Positions 8,819 through 18,381 of a stretch of DNA of 64,000 nucleotides are shown one piece after another; within the stretch, counting starts at the first letter, position 1, and the number at the start of each line of letters is the position of its first letter. The stretch is from the NCBI RefSeq assembly GCF_019668465.1, contig NZ_AP024828.1, positions 3,596,001 to 3,660,000 of the forward strand, written 5' to 3'. A program made the translations under genes and the position numbers. Source of the stretch: Mycobacterium senriense. GTDB taxonomy: Bacteria > Actinomycetota > Actinomycetes > Mycobacteriales > Mycobacteriaceae. The notes below the pieces were generated by a model, which was given only the letters and a program-made list of their open reading frames with translations, ran no database searches and was not told where the DNA came from.

Positions 8819-11398
8819 TCAGCCCTCTCCGGCGTCGAACCGGCGGGCGCGCAACGAACGTTTCACCCCGGCCTGGCCCTCGAGCACCAGGCGTCGCAAC
8901 GCCGCCGGCACCTCCGGGTCGGACAGGAATCTGTCCGCGGCGGCGACGCCGTCCTCACTGATGTCCCAGTGCGGGTACAGCCCGATCACCACCGTCTGGG
9001 CCACCTCGCTGGACCGGCGCGCCCAGACCCCGGAGATCGCCTCGAAATAGCGCGCGGTGAACGGCTTGAGCAACTCGGCCTGCCCGGGCGGGGCGATGCC
9101 CCCGATGATCGAGCGGGCGGTGATGTTGGCCAGGGTGTCGTCTTCGACCACCTCCGTCCAGGCCGCCTCCTTGACCTCCGGCTGCGGTCGCGACGTCGCG
9201 GCCTGGGCGCCGTGGCGCTTGCCGGCGGCGGTCGGGTCGCGCTGGATCTCGGCATCGATGAACGGCGTCGCAAGCCCGTCGGCGTCGACACTGCCCGCGG
9301 TGGCCAGCGCCGTCACAATCCGCCACCGCAGGTCCGTGTCGACTTCGAGGCCGGCCAGCCCCAACTCGGCGGGGTCGCGGTCCAGCAGGTCCGCCAGCGT
9401 TTCGATATGGCCGGTCGAGAGCACCGACGAGCACAGCGTGTTGACGAAGGCGAGCTGGTGATCCGAGCCGGGCTGCGCGCCGCGCGCCAACTCCAGCAGC
9501 CGGTCGGCGAACTGCGGCCAGCCGTGCTCGCGCGCCCAGCCCTGCTCGGCGTACGACGTCAGCGCGGTCTGGGCCTGCAGCAGCAGCCGCTGCGCCACGC
9601 CGACCTCTGATTCGGCGTGCACGCCGCCCGTCACGAGCGCCACGAAGTCGCGGGCCCGCAGTTCGGCCTCGCGTGTCATCTCCCAGGCGGCCGACCAGAC
9701 CAGCGAGCGCGGCAGTGGCTCGGCGATGTCGGCGATGCGCTCCAGCGCGGTGCGCAGCGACTCGCCGTCCAGCCGTAACGAGCAATACGTCAGGTCGTCG
9801 TCGTTGACCAGCACCAGCTGGCCCCGCGAGACACCAACCAGCGCAGGAACTTCCGTGACGGGACCCTCGACGTCGAGTTCCTCGCGGTGCACCCGCGCCA
9901 GCTTCCCGCTGCCATCGTCGTCGTAGATCCCGACCGCCAGGCGGTGCACGCGGGTCTCGCCCGCGCCCGGCGCGGCGCCGCTCTGGGCCACCGCGAACCG
10001 GGTGAACTTGCCGTCGCTGTCGACATCGAACTCGGCGCGCAGCGTGTTCAGACCGGTCGTCTTCAGCCACTGCTGACCCCAGTCGGACAGGTCACGCCCG
10101 GACGCCTGCTCCAGCGCGGCGACCAGATCGTCGAACGTGGCGTTGCCGAAGGCGTGGGCGCGGAAATAATCGCGCAGCCCGGCCAGGAAGTGCTCGAGCC
10201 CGACGTAGGCGACCAACTGCTTGAGCACCGAAGCGCCCTTGGCGTAGGTGATGCCGTCGAAGTTCACCTCGACCGCGGCCAGATCGGGGATGTCGGCGGC
10301 GATCGGATGCGTGGACGGCAACTGATCCTGGCGGTAGGCCCACGACTTCTCGACCGTCGCGAAGGTCGTCCAGGCCTCGGTGAATTCGGTTGCCTCGCTT
10401 TGGCATAGCACCGACGCGAAGGTCGCGAACGACTCGTTCAGCCACAGATCGTCCCACCACGCCATGGTGACCAGGTCACCGAACCACATGTGCGCCATCT
10501 CGTGCAGCACGGTCTCGGCGCGCCGCTCATAGGAAGCCCGGGTGACCTTGCTGCGAAATACGTAGTCCTCGAGGAACGTCACCGCGCCGGCGTTTTCCAT
10601 TGCGCCGGCGTTGAATTCGGGGACGAACAGCTGATCGTATTTCCCGAAGGCGTAGGGCAAACCAAAGTTCTTGTGATAGAAGCTGAATCCCTGCTTGGTC
10701 TGGGTGAACAGCCGGTCGGCGTCCATGTGTTTGGCCAGCGAGGAGCGACAGAAGATGCCCAGTGGGATTTCGCCGTGCTCGTCGGTGTAGGAGTCGTTCC
10801 ACTCGGCGTAGGGACCGGCGATCAGGGCGACCAGGTAGGTGCTCATCCGCGGCGTGGTGGCGAAGGTGTGCAGGCCGTTGTTCACCGACACCGTCGCGCC
10901 GTTGGAGATCACTTTCCAGTGCGCGGGCGCGGTCACCCGCACGTCGAAGGTCGCCTTCATGTCCGGCTGGTCGAAGCAGGCGAACATGCGCTTGGCGTCA
11001 GCGGTTTCGAACTGCGAGTACAGGTAGGTCTCGTTGTCGACCGGGTCGACGAACCGATGCAGACCTTCACCGGTGTTCGAGTAGAGACAGTCCGCGTCGA
11101 CGACGACGACGTTGCGGTCGGCCAACCCGCGCAGGGGGATACCGGTCGACTCGTCGTATCCGGAGACGTCCAGATCGCGCCCGTTGAGCGTGGCGCCGCG
11201 GATGGTGTCGGCCGCGATGTCGATGACCGAGTCGGCGCCGGCCAGCGCGTCGAACACCACCGTGGTGATCGAGCGGAAGGTCCGTTCGCCGGGGGAGCCG
11301 GAGCCGTCGGTGAGATCGAGGTCGATCTGATAGCTGGCGACGGTGATCAGCGAGGCGCGCTCGACGGCTTGTTCGCGGGTGAGGTTGGGGAGAGCCAC
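8819..11398 (-). CDS. pepN: Aminopeptidase N (M1 zinc metallopeptidase)
   Basis: 859 residues, the full length of actinobacterial PepN, which removes N-terminal residues from peptides in the cytosol. The exopeptidase motif GAMENAG is near residues 264-270. The zinc site HEMAH spans residues 299-303, followed about 18 residues later by the third ligand Glu in WLNESFA. A C-terminal ERAP1-like helical domain fills the rest. It is convergent with the DUF5130 gene, ending 13 bp from it, and divergent from the nitroreductase gene. Confidence 0.96.
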   Translation of the reverse strand: MALPNLTREQAVERASLITVASYQIDLDLTDGSGSPGERTFRSITTVVFDALAGADSVIDIAADTIRGATLNGRDLDVSGYDESTGIPLRGLADRNVVVVDADCLYSNTGEGLHRFVDPVDNETYLYSQFETADAKRMFACFDQPDMKATFDVRVTAPAHWKVISNGATVSVNNGLHTFATTPRMSTYLVALIAGPYAEWNDSYTDEHGEIPLGIFCRSSLAKHMDADRLFTQTKQGFSFYHKNFGLPYAFGKYDQLFVPEFNAGAMENAGAVTFLEDYVFRSKVTRASYERRAETVLHEMAHMWFGDLVTMAWWDDLWLNESFATFASVLCQSEATEFTEAWTTFATVEKSWAYRQDQLPSTHPIAADIPDLAAVEVNFDGITYAKGASVLKQLVAYVGLEHFLAGLRDYFRAHAFGNATFDDLVAALEQASGRDLSDWGQQWLKTTGLNTLRAEFDVDSDGKFTRFAVAQSGAAPGAGETRVHRLAVGIYDDDGSGKLARVHREELDVEGPVTEVPALVGVSRGQLVLVNDDDLTYCSLRLDGESLRTALERIADIAEPLPRSLVWSAAWEMTREAELRARDFVALVTGGVHAESEVGVAQRLLLQAQTALTSYAEQGWAREHGWPQFADRLLELARGAQPGSDHQLAFVNTLCSSVLSTGHIETLADLLDRDPAELGLAGLEVDTDLRWRIVTALATAGSVDADGLATPFIDAEIQRDPTAAGKRHGAQAATSRPQPEVKEAAWTEVVEDDTLANITARSIIGGIAPPGQAELLKPFTARYFEAISGVWARRSSEVAQTVVIGLYPHWDISEDGVAAADRFLSDPEVPAALRRLVLEGQAGVKRSLRARRFDAGEG

Positions 11399-11425
11399 GT
11401 GTCCAACTTACGGGTCGGGCAAACC

Positions 11426-11452
11426 GGGAACAGGATGCAGACGCCTACGGTT
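11426..11452 (+). promoter_or_regulatory. SigH/SigE-type ECF promoter upstream of the DsbA-like nitroreductase
   Basis: GGGAACA at 11426-11432 and CGGTT at 11448-11452 are separated by about 16 nt, matching the mycobacterial SigH consensus (GGAAY, then GTT). In M. tuberculosis the downstream gene (Rv2466c) is a known member of the SigH oxidative/thiol stress regulon. Confidence 0.7.
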
Positions 11453-11490
11453 GTGCAGATCGGACTTTTAACTCCACGAGAGGATTCGCC

Positions 11491-12114
11491 ATGCCTGACG
11501 CCGCCGCCGCGAAGAACAAAGCCGATTTCTGGTTCGATCCGCTGTGTCCCTGGGCATGGATCACCTCACGCTGGATCCTCGAAGTGGAGAAGGTTCGCGA
11601 CATCGACGTGAACTTCCATGTGATGAGCTTGGCGGTGCTCAACGAAAACCGCGAAGGTCTGCCGGAGGAGTACCGCGAACGGATGGTGAAGGCGTTCGGT
11701 CCGGTGCGGGTGGCGATCGCCGCCGAGCAGGCCCACGGTGCCGAGGTGCTGGCGCCGCTGTACACCGCGATGGGAACCCGGATCCACAACGAGGGCAACA
11801 AAGATCTGGATGACGTGATCAAGCTGGCGCTGGCCGACGCGGGCCTGCCGGCCGAGTTGGCGGAGGCCGCGAACAGCGAGGAGTACGACGAGGCGCTGCG
11901 CAAGAGCCACCATGCCGGCATGGACGCGGTGGGCGACGACGTCGGCACCCCGACCATCCACGTCAACGACGTGGCGTTCTTCGGGCCGGTGCTCTCCAAG
12001 ATTCCGCGCGGTGAGGAAGCGGGCAAGCTGTGGGACGCCTCGGTCACCTTCGCGTCCTACCCGCACTTCTTCGAGCTCAAGCGCAGCCGCACCGAGAAGC
12101 CGGACTTCGACTAG
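11491..12114 (+). CDS. DsbA-like mycothiol-dependent nitroreductase (Rv2466c family) with a CPWA active site
   Basis: 207 residues with a DsbA/HCCA-isomerase-like thioredoxin fold. [19 protein letters not shown] places the nucleophilic Cys at residue 19; the family member in M. tuberculosis uses mycothiol as reductant and activates the nitro-prodrug TP053. The VGTPTIHV cis-Pro loop is present. Here the motif is C19-P-W-A22, so a resolving Cys, which I recall as Cys22 in M. tuberculosis, is replaced by Ala. A Shine-Dalgarno GAGAGGA precedes the ATG. A SigH-type promoter 40 nt upstream predicts induction by thiol or heat stress. Confidence 0.85.
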   Translation: MPDAAAAKNKADFWFDPLCPWAWITSRWILEVEKVRDIDVNFHVMSLAVLNENREGLPEEYRERMVKAFGPVRVAIAAEQAHGAEVLAPLYTAMGTRIHNEGNKDLDDVIKLALADAGLPAELAEAANSEEYDEALRKSHHAGMDAVGDDVGTPTIHVNDVAFFGPVLSKIPRGEEAGKLWDASVTFASYPHFFELKRSRTEKPDFD

Positions 12115-12130
12115 ACACGATGGTGGCGAT

Positions 12131-12203
12131 GGTGGCGACCCACTGCGATCGCCACCAGACGGGTCGGGCGGCGATCCACTGCGATCGCCACCAGACGGGT
12201 CGG
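12131..12203. repeat. Two tandem 36-bp repeats before rpiB
   Basis: Copies at 12131-12166 and 12167-12203 differ at only two bases. Each carries CACTGCGATCGCCACC around a GCGATCGC palindrome. The array fills most of the 115-bp gap between the nitroreductase gene and rpiB. It reads as a Ser/Gly/Asp/Pro repeat in some frames, but this is not considered coding. Confidence 0.8.
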
Positions 12204-12229
12204 CGGGCGGCTGTGTAAGGATTGCGGGC

Positions 12230-12709
12230 ATGCGCGTCTACCTCGGCTCTGACCACGCCGGATTCGAGCTCAAGCAGCAGATCATCGACCACCTAACGAA
12301 ATCCGGGCACGAGCCGATCGATTGCGGCGCCTTCAGCTACGACGCCGAAGACGATTACCCGGCCTTCTGCATCGCCGCCGCGACACGCACGGTGGCCGAC
12401 CCGGGCAGCCTGGGCATCGTGCTGGGCGGGTCGGGCAACGGCGAGCAGATCGCCGCCAACAAGGTGCCCGGTGCCCGCTGCGCGCTGGCCTGGAGCGTCG
12501 AAACGGCGACGCTGGCCCGCGAGCACAACAACGCCCAACTGATCGGCATCGGCGGTCGCATGCACACCGTGGCCGAGGCCCTGGCCTTCGTCGACGCCTT
12601 CTTGACCACGCCGTGGTCCAAAGCCGAACGCCACCAACGGCGTATCGACATACTCGCCGAATACGAACGCACCCACCAAGCCCCGCCGGTGCCCGGCGCG
12701 GCGGGTTGA
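12230..12709 (+). CDS. rpiB: Ribose-5-phosphate isomerase B
   Basis: 159 residues, an RpiB/LacAB-family isomerase interconverting ribose-5-phosphate and ribulose-5-phosphate in the pentose phosphate pathway. Signatures are MRVYLGSDHAGFELK at the N-terminus, the LGGSGNGEQIAANK anion hole with the Glu (residue 72) that serves as base in mycobacterial RpiB, and GGRMHTVAEAL. The start is ATG 12230; the open frame continues upstream only through the tandem repeat. The nei gene follows after 18 bp in the same direction. Confidence 0.94.
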   Translation: MRVYLGSDHAGFELKQQIIDHLTKSGHEPIDCGAFSYDAEDDYPAFCIAAATRTVADPGSLGIVLGGSGNGEQIAANKVPGARCALAWSVETATLAREHNNAQLIGIGGRMHTVAEALAFVDAFLTTPWSKAERHQRRIDILAEYERTHQAPPVPGAAG

Positions 12710-12727
12710 CGCCGGAAGGGTCTGCGC

Positions 12728-13534
12728 GTGCCCGAAGGGCATACCCTGCACCGGCTGGCCCGGCTGCACCAACGCCGGTACGCCGGCGCCCCCGTCGCGG
12801 TGTCCAGCCCACAGGGCCGCTTCGCTGACTCGGCCGCGGTGGTCGACGGCCGCGTGCTGCAGCGCACCAGCGCATGGGGCAAACACCTGTTCCACCACTA
12901 CGCCGGCGGCCCGATCGTGCACGTGCACCTCGGCCTGTACGGCGCCTTCACCGAATGGGAACGTCCCGGCGACGGCCTATTCCCCGAGGCGATCGGGCAA
13001 GTGCGGATGCGCATGATCGGCACCCGCTACGGCACCGACCTGCGCGGCCCGACGGTGTGCGAGGTCATCGACGAGGGCCAGGTCAGTGACGTCCTGGCCA
13101 GGCTGGGGCCCGACCCGTTGCGCAGCGACGCCGATCCGTCGTGGGCGTGGAAGCGGATTGCCAAGTCCCGCAGACCCATTGGCGCGCTGCTGATGGACCA
13201 GACGGTGATGGCCGGCGTCGGCAACGTCTATCGCAGCGAGTTGCTGTTCCGCCACCGGATCGACCCGTTCCGGCCCGGTCGCGACGTGGGTGAGGACGAG
13301 TTCGACGCGGCCTGGACCGATCTGGTCGCGCTGATGAAGGTCGGATTGCGTCGCGGGAAGATCATCGTGGTGCGGCCCGAACACGACCACGGCGCGCCGT
13401 CGTACCGGCCCGATCGGCCCCGCACCTACGTCTACCGGCGGGCCGGCGAGCCCTGCCGGGTGTCCGGCGATCCGATCCGCACGACGGTGCTGGAGGGGCG
13501 CAACGTTTTCTGGTGTCCGACCTGCCAGAAGTAA
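12728..13534 (+). CDS. nei: Fpg/Nei-family DNA glycosylase (endonuclease VIII-like), zinc finger missing one Cys
   Basis: 268 residues. The GTG start gives (M)PEGHTLHRLA, where the proline exposed after Met removal is the catalytic nucleophile and Glu3 assists. The helix-two-turn-helix part is MDQTVMAGVGNVYRSELLF. The C-terminal zinc finger of the family is Cx2C...Cx2C; here it reads C243-R-V-S246 ... C263-P-T-C266, so the second ligand is Ser (codon TCC at 13463-13465). The protein excises oxidised pyrimidines. It sits in the rpiB-nei order known from M. tuberculosis (Rv2465c-Rv2464c). Confidence 0.9.
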   Translation: MPEGHTLHRLARLHQRRYAGAPVAVSSPQGRFADSAAVVDGRVLQRTSAWGKHLFHHYAGGPIVHVHLGLYGAFTEWERPGDGLFPEAIGQVRMRMIGTRYGTDLRGPTVCEVIDEGQVSDVLARLGPDPLRSDADPSWAWKRIAKSRRPIGALLMDQTVMAGVGNVYRSELLFRHRIDPFRPGRDVGEDEFDAAWTDLVALMKVGLRRGKIIVVRPEHDHGAPSYRPDRPRTYVYRRAGEPCRVSGDPIRTTVLEGRNVFWCPTCQK

Positions 13535-13644
13535 GCAGGCCGGGCTCGCCCGAAACCTCCGCCGGGGGACGGGGCCGCGGATTGGCAGGAAATTCGCAGC
13601 TCGAAACACTGGCGGAAATTGTTTAGGCAAAGCACCGATGCGGG

Positions 13645-13650
13645 TAAAAC
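13645..13650 (+). promoter_or_regulatory. -10 hexamer of a leaderless promoter for the secreted Gly/Pro/Trp-rich protein
   Basis: TAAAAC ends 7 nt before the GTG at 13658, the spacing expected for transcription starting at the initiator codon. Confidence 0.45.
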
Positions 13651-13657
13651 ACCGTCT

Positions 13658-13987
13658 GTGAAAACTCTTCCACGTTTTGCCGCAACGGCTCTCGCAATCG
13701 CCGGGCTGGGTTTAGCCGGCATGGGCGTCGCAACCGAGGCGCAGGCCCACCCCGGCCCCTTCCCGCAATGGTGTCCGGGTGAGTACTGGGACCCGGGCTG
13801 GGGTGACAACTGGGACTGGAACGGCTGCCACGACTGGCACCGTGAGGGCTGGGGCCCTGGCGGGCCGGGCGGCTGGGACCGCGACCACCCCGGTGGTCCC
13901 GGATGGGACCACGACCACCCTGGTGGTCCCGGATGGGGTCCCGGTGGTCCTGGCGGACCGCCGCCGCCTCCCGGCTGGCACCCCTGA
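13658..13987 (+). CDS. Small secreted Gly/Pro/Trp/Asp-rich protein
   Basis: 109 residues. A clear signal peptide (VKTLPRFAATALAIAGLGLAGMGVATEAQA, cleavage after AQA near residue 30) is followed by a low-complexity mature part. That part starts with HPGPFPQWCPGEYWDPGWGDNWDWNGCHDWH (two Cys, likely one disulfide) and continues as repeats of GGPGWDHDHPGGP. This is a common mycobacterial exported protein type without known function. The GTG start lies 7 nt after a TAAAAC -10, suggesting a leaderless mRNA. A strong terminator shared with lipP follows. Confidence 0.8.
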   Translation: MKTLPRFAATALAIAGLGLAGMGVATEAQAHPGPFPQWCPGEYWDPGWGDNWDWNGCHDWHREGWGPGGPGGWDRDHPGGPGWDHDHPGGPGWGPGGPGGPPPPPGWHP

Positions 13988-14011
13988 TCCAGATAAGCCA
14001 CGCAACCAAAC

Positions 14012-14043
14012 GCGCCCTGCCGATACCCGGCAGGGCGCGTTTG
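14012..14043. terminator. Bidirectional hairpin terminator between the secreted protein and lipP
   Basis: An 11-bp stem, CGCGCCCTGCC / GGCAGGGCGCG, with a short loop, followed by TTTG. It lies between two convergent genes. Confidence 0.8.
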
Positions 14044-14053
14044 CGTTCAGGCG

Positions 14054-15244
14054 CTAGCTGACTCCCAGCACGGAGTAGACCTCGTTGGACAGCACCAGGC
14101 TGCGCGGGTCCGCGTTCGCCTTGGTGGGGTCGAAGTGATTGGCCACATACGCGTAGCCGATGCGGTGCTCAAGGTCGACGAACCCGAACGAGCCGCCCAG
14201 CCCGCCATGGCCGAAGATCCGAGGGTTGGGTCCGTTGACGCAGCGCTGGTTGAGCATGTAGCCCAGCCCCCAGCCGTGGTCGGCGACCCGCGGGCCCAGC
14301 ACCAGATCGGTGTCCAGCCCACCCTGACAGACCCGCACCAGGTCCATGTGCTCGCGGCTGAGCACCTTCTCCTGGGCGAGCGCGTTGTAGAAGGTCGCCA
14401 ATCCCAACGCCGAGACCTGCCCGTTGGTGCCGGGGAACTCGAGTTCGCGCCAGAGGTTCAGGTCGTGCGAGCCGAGTTCGTCATCGGGGGCGAACCCCAT
14501 CGAGATGGACAGTCCCGCCTTGGGGTGATCGGCCAGGCTGGTGGGATAGCCGGGAGCCTTCGCCTCGGCCAGCAGGTCTCGGGCGTGCGGCTTGTTGACC
14601 CGCTCGGCGCAGCGGTGCTGCTCGCTCAGCGGCAACCCGATATGGACGTCGGCGCCGAACGGTTCGGCGATCTCGGTGCGCAGGTATTGGCCGATGGTCC
14701 GGCCCGTCACCCGGCGGAACACCTCGCCCATGATGAAACCGAAGGTCGTCATATGGTAGCCCTGCGCGGTGCCAGGTTCCCACCACGGCTCGGCGGCCGC
14801 CAGCTGTTCGCAGACATAGTCCCAGTCGGCGACCTGCTCCCACCGCATCCGGGTGCGCGGACCGATCACCCCGGATCGGTGGCTCATCACCATCGCCAGC
14901 GTGATGTCTTGTTTGCCCGCCCGGGCGAACTCGGGCCAGTAGTGGGCGACCGGGGCCTGCAGATCCAGCTCCCCGCGGTCGGCGAGCTGGTGCACGCAGG
15001 TGGCCGACAGGCCCTTGGTGCCGGACAGCACGGTGGTGAGGGTGTTCTGCCGCCACGGCCGGGTGCGGGCCCCGTCGGCCCAGCCACCCCACAAATTGAC
15101 CACCAGAGACCCGTCGACCCACACCGCGACGGCGGCGCCGACCTCATCGCCCAGCGTGAAATTGCGCTCGAATGCGTCGCGAACACCGGCAAAGTCCGAG
15201 GCGCATGACCCGTGGATTGACGCGTCGGTCTTCAGGTCGCTCAT
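14054..15244 (-). CDS. lipP: Serine-beta-lactamase-fold esterase (LipP family)
   Basis: 396 residues of the class C beta-lactamase/esterase EstB fold. The SxxK catalytic motif is seen as LSGTKGL (Ser and Lys of S-G-T-K, about residue 75), followed by the tyrosine region TAQGYHMTTFG and a late GHGGLGGSFGFVDLEHR that takes the place of the KTG box. No signal peptide is visible, so it is probably cytosolic or wall-associated by other means. Rv2463 (lipP) holds the same slot beside the two tRNAs and tig. The natural substrate is unknown; ester hydrolysis is the family expectation. Confidence 0.9.
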   Translation of the reverse strand: MSDLKTDASIHGSCASDFAGVRDAFERNFTLGDEVGAAVAVWVDGSLVVNLWGGWADGARTRPWRQNTLTTVLSGTKGLSATCVHQLADRGELDLQAPVAHYWPEFARAGKQDITLAMVMSHRSGVIGPRTRMRWEQVADWDYVCEQLAAAEPWWEPGTAQGYHMTTFGFIMGEVFRRVTGRTIGQYLRTEIAEPFGADVHIGLPLSEQHRCAERVNKPHARDLLAEAKAPGYPTSLADHPKAGLSISMGFAPDDELGSHDLNLWRELEFPGTNGQVSALGLATFYNALAQEKVLSREHMDLVRVCQGGLDTDLVLGPRVADHGWGLGYMLNQRCVNGPNPRIFGHGGLGGSFGFVDLEHRIGYAYVANHFDPTKANADPRSLVLSNEVYSVLGVS

Positions 15245-15276
15245 GGCGCCTTTCTATCGAGCAGATAGTTAGCCCG

Positions 15277-15347
15277 AGCGGGCGACGGGAATCGAACCCG
15301 CGTAGCTAGTTTGGAAGACTAGGGCTCTACCATTGAGCTACGCCCGC
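15277..15347 (-). tRNA. tRNA-Gly (TCC)
   Basis: On the minus strand the sequence folds as a cloverleaf. The acceptor is GCGGGCG/CGCCCGC, the D arm GCTCAATGGTAGAGC, the anticodon stem CTAGT/ACTAG around CTTCCAA (anticodon TCC), and the T loop TTCGATT. CCA is not encoded. It is the neighbour of tRNA-Pro, as in other mycobacteria. Confidence 0.95.
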
Positions 15348-15495
15348 ATGTATTTAGTCGAGCGTGACTGTAGCTGGCGACGAAGATCAAATCTAATCGA
15401 CTCGGTTTTGTGATCGCTCCGTGAGGTCTGCGACGTCGCCGCCAAGCCCGTGGCCAACCCGGTGGTGAGGGGCCTTAGGATCATCGAGGTCAGCG

Positions 15496-15572
15496 CGGGG
15501 TGTAGCGCAGCTTGGTAGCGCATCCGCTTTGGGAGCGGAAGGCCGCAGGTTCAAATCCTGTCACCCCGACCA
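15496..15572 (+). tRNA. tRNA-Pro (TGG), CCA encoded
   Basis: The acceptor is CGGGGTG/CACCCCG, the D arm GCGCAGCTTGGTAGCGC, the anticodon stem CCGCT/AGCGG around TTTGGGA (anticodon TGG), and the T loop TTCAAAT. Discriminator A is followed by an encoded CCA at 15570-15572. Confidence 0.95.
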
Positions 15573-15650
15573 GCACGACCGGTCCGTGCCATGCGCACGA
15601 CCCACCGACCGCCTACAACGAGCAAAGAACGAGCACTGAGGAGCACACCC

Positions 15651-17033
15651 GTGAAGAGCACCGTCGAGCAGTTGAGCCCCACCCGGGTGCGCATCAACGT
15701 GGAGGTCCCTTTCTCGGAACTCGAACCCGACTTCCAGCGCGCCTACAAGGAGCTGGCCCGGCAGGTGCGGCTGCCCGGGTTCCGGCCGGGCAAGGCGCCG
15801 GCGAAGTTGCTGGAGGCGCGCTTCGGTCGCGAGGCGATGCTCGATCAGGTCGTCAACGAGGCGCTGCCCGCGCGGTACGGGCAGGCAGTCGCCGAATCCG
15901 AGGTGCACCCGCTGGGCCAGCCCGAGATCGAGGTCACCAAGAAGGAGTACGGCGAGGAGCTGGCCTTCACCGCAGAGGTCGACGTCCGCCCCAAGCTGAC
16001 CCTGCCGGACCCCGGGGCGCTCAAGGTCTCGGTGGATCCGATCGAGGTCAGCGACGAGGACGTGGACGCCGAACTGCAGTCTCTGCGTGCCCGATTCGGC
16101 ACCCTGACCGGGGTGGACCGCCCGGTCGCCGACGGCGACTTCGTCTCGATCGACCTGTCGGCCACCATCGACGGCGAAGAGATTCCGGGCGCCGCCGCGC
16201 AGGGCCTGTCCCACGAGGTCGGCTCGGGCCGGCTCATCGCGGGCCTGGACGAGGCGCTGGTCGGTCTGTCCGTGGACGAGTCCAAGGAGTTCACCGCGCA
16301 GCTGGCGACGGGCGAACACGCGGGCAAGGATGCCCAGGTGACCGTCACGGTCAAGTCGATCAAGGAACGCGAGCTGCCCGAGCCCGACGACGAGTTCGCG
16401 CAACTGGCCAGCGAGTTCGACACCATCGAGGAGCTGAAGTCCAACCTGCGCGAGCAGGTCGGCCGCACCAAGCGCGCCCAGCAGGCCGAGAACATTCGCG
16501 AAGCCGCCCTCGACACGCTGCTCGAGCAGGTCGAGGTGCCGCTGCCGGAAGCCATCGTCAAGGCCCAGGTCGACAGCGCGTTGCACAACGCCCTGCACAG
16601 CCTCGACCACGACGAGTCCAAGCTCGAGGAAGTGCTGGCCCAGCAGGGCAAGTCCCGCGAGGAGTTCGAGACCGAGACGCGCACCGCCGCCGAGACGGAC
16701 GTCAAGCGGCAGCTGCTGCTGGATGCCCTGGCCGACGAGCTGGAGGTCCAGGTTGGCCAGGACGACCTGACCGAGCGCCTGGTGGCGACGTCGCGGCAAT
16801 ACGGCATCGAGCCCCAGCAGCTGGTGGCCTACCTCCAGGAGAACAACCAGCTGCCGGCCATGTTCGCCGACGTGCGGCGCGCACTGGCGATCGCCGAGGT
16901 GATCCGGTCGGCGACCGTCACCGATACCGCCGGAAACGCCATCGACACGAGTGAATTCTTCGGCAAGCGCTCCGAGGCCGACGAGGACTCGGGCGACGCC
17001 GGCGATTCCGATGAGGCCGACGCAGGGGAGTGA
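15651..17033 (+). CDS. tig: Trigger factor, ribosome-bound chaperone and peptidyl-prolyl isomerase
   Basis: 460 residues. The N-terminal ribosome-binding domain has the signature GFRPGKAP (about residue 45), followed by an FKBP-type PPIase domain (residues about 150-240, [22 protein letters not shown]) and the long helical SurA-like C-terminal domain, ending in an acidic tail ([20 protein letters not shown]). It binds nascent chains at the ribosomal exit. The start is GTG 15651, preceded by a GAGGAG Shine-Dalgarno at 15638-15643. The gene lies just after tRNA-Pro and before clpP1P2, a conserved folding/proteolysis cluster. Confidence 0.95.
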   Translation: MKSTVEQLSPTRVRINVEVPFSELEPDFQRAYKELARQVRLPGFRPGKAPAKLLEARFGREAMLDQVVNEALPARYGQAVAESEVHPLGQPEIEVTKKEYGEELAFTAEVDVRPKLTLPDPGALKVSVDPIEVSDEDVDAELQSLRARFGTLTGVDRPVADGDFVSIDLSATIDGEEIPGAAAQGLSHEVGSGRLIAGLDEALVGLSVDESKEFTAQLATGEHAGKDAQVTVTVKSIKERELPEPDDEFAQLASEFDTIEELKSNLREQVGRTKRAQQAENIREAALDTLLEQVEVPLPEAIVKAQVDSALHNALHSLDHDESKLEEVLAQQGKSREEFETETRTAAETDVKRQLLLDALADELEVQVGQDDLTERLVATSRQYGIEPQQLVAYLQENNQLPAMFADVRRALAIAEVIRSATVTDTAGNAIDTSEFFGKRSEADEDSGDAGDSDEADAGE

Positions 17034-17040
17034 CCGCGCC

Positions 17041-17058
17041 ATGACGCTGTGAGCGAAC
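17041..17058 (+). promoter_or_regulatory. ClgR-type operator upstream of clpP1
   Basis: ATGACGCTGTGAGCGAAC fits the actinobacterial ClgR consensus WNNWCGCYNANRGCGWWS at all but one defined position. ClgR is the known activator of clpP1P2 in mycobacteria and corynebacteria. The site is 92 bp before the clpP1 start. Confidence 0.7.
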
Positions 17059-17149
17059 GTGCCCCTTTCAGGGGTGCGTGGCCGCGAAACAGTGGGCTCG
17101 GTTGGTTAGTGTCGTGAATACAGATCTCGAGAAAGCAGGTAACCCAGTC

Positions 17150-17749
17150 GTGACTGACATGCGTTCAAACTCGCAGGGTCTCAACCTCACGGACTCGGTC
17201 TATGAGCGCTTGCTGTCCGAGCGCATCATCTTCCTGGGTTCGGAGGTGAGCGACGAAATCGCCAACCGGCTGTGCGCGCAGATTCTGCTGCTCGCCGCCG
17301 AGGATGCCACCAAGGACATTTCGCTGTACATCAATTCACCGGGCGGATCGATCAGCGCCGGGATGGCGATCTACGACACCATGGTGCTGGCGCCGTGCGA
17401 CATCGCCACCTACGCGATGGGCATGGCCGCCTCGATGGGCGAGTTCTTGTTGGCCGCCGGCACCAAGGGCAAGCGGTACGCGTTGCCGCACGCCCGCATC
17501 CTGATGCACCAGCCGCTCGGCGGGGTCACCGGAAGCGCGGCCGACATCGCCATCCAGGCCGAGCAGTTCACGGTCATCAAGAAGGAGATGTTCCGGCTCA
17601 ACGCGGAATTCACCGGCCAGCCGATCGAGCGCATCGAGGCGGATTCCGATCGCGACCGCTGGTTCACCGCGCAGGAGGCCCTGGAATACGGCTTCGTCGA
17701 CCACATCATCACCCGCGCCGCCCACATCACCAATGGAGAAGCCCAGTGA
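17150..17749 (+). CDS. clpP1: ATP-dependent Clp protease proteolytic subunit 1
   Basis: 199 residues, cytosolic serine peptidase S14. The catalytic triad is visible: Ser95 in GMAASMGEF, His120 in ILMHQPLGG and an Asp in the ADSDRDRWF segment. In mycobacteria ClpP1 and ClpP2 each form a heptameric ring and act as a mixed tetradecamer with ClpX or ClpC1; both are essential. GTG 17150 ([10 protein letters not shown]) gives the known N-terminus; ATG 17159 is an alternative. The stop overlaps the clpP2 GTG (GTGA), so translation is coupled. A ClgR box lies upstream. Confidence 0.95.
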   Translation: MTDMRSNSQGLNLTDSVYERLLSERIIFLGSEVSDEIANRLCAQILLLAAEDATKDISLYINSPGGSISAGMAIYDTMVLAPCDIATYAMGMAASMGEFLLAAGTKGKRYALPHARILMHQPLGGVTGSAADIAIQAEQFTVIKKEMFRLNAEFTGQPIERIEADSDRDRWFTAQEALEYGFVDHIITRAAHITNGEAQ

Positions 17750-18381
17750 ACCCCGAAACGCAGCCCCAGGCGCGCTACATCCTGCCCTCGTTCATCGAGC
17801 ACTCCAGCTTCGGTGTCAAGGAGTCCAACCCGTATAACAAGCTGTTCGAGGAACGCATCATCTTCCTCGGCGTGCAGGTCGACGACGCGTCGGCGAACGA
17901 CATCATGGCGCAGCTGCTGGTGCTCGAGTCGTTGGACCCCGACCGCGACATCACCATGTACATCAACTCGCCCGGTGGCGGATTCACCTCGCTGATGGCG
18001 ATCTACGACACCATGCAGTACGTGCGCGCCGACATCCAGACGGTGTGCCTGGGCCAGGCCGCCTCGGCGGCCGCGGTGCTGCTGGCCGCCGGGACGCCGG
18101 GCAAGCGGATGGCGCTGCCCAACGCCCGGGTGCTGATCCACCAGCCCTCGCTGCAGGGCGTGATCCAGGGCCAGTTCTCCGATCTGGAGATCCAGGCCGC
18201 CGAGATCGAGCGGATGCGCACGCTGATGGAGACCACGCTGGCCCGCCACACCGGCAAGGACGCCGCGACGGTCCGCAAGGACACCGACCGGGACAAGATC
18301 CTGACCGCCGAAGAGGCCAAGGACTACGGGATCATCGACACCGTGCTGGAGTACCGGAAGCTTTCGGCGCAGTCCGCCTAG
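17746..18381 (+). CDS. clpP2: ATP-dependent Clp protease proteolytic subunit 2
   Basis: 211 residues, second S14 subunit of the mixed ClpP1P2 peptidase. Ser107 lies in [11 protein letters not shown], His132 in LIHQPSLQG, and the Asp follows in KDTDRDKIL. The start is GTG 17746, overlapping the clpP1 stop by 4 bp. The 3' end shares the tetranucleotide CTAG with the convergent mmuM stop, leaving no room for a terminator between them. ClpP2 is the ring that docks the ATPase in M. tuberculosis. Confidence 0.95.
   Translation: MNPETQPQARYILPSFIEHSSFGVKESNPYNKLFEERIIFLGVQVDDASANDIMAQLLVLESLDPDRDITMYINSPGGGFTSLMAIYDTMQYVRADIQTVCLGQAASAAAVLLAAGTPGKRMALPNARVLIHQPSLQGVIQGQFSDLEIQAAEIERMRTLMETTLARHTGKDAATVRKDTDRDKILTAEEAKDYGIIDTVLEYRKLSAQSA

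Noticed and set aside
12131..12203. CRISPR-like array
   Set aside because: Only two units with no distinct spacers and no cas genes; it is a simple tandem repeat.
11912..12229. Extension of RpiB upstream to 11912
   Set aside because: The extension lies over the nitroreductase gene and the tandem repeats. RpiB proteins begin at MRVYLGSDHAG.
17061..17074. CCCC-TTTCA-GGGG hairpin as the tig terminator
   Set aside because: The stem is only 4 bp and lies next to the ClgR box and clpP1 promoter region, so the evidence is too weak.
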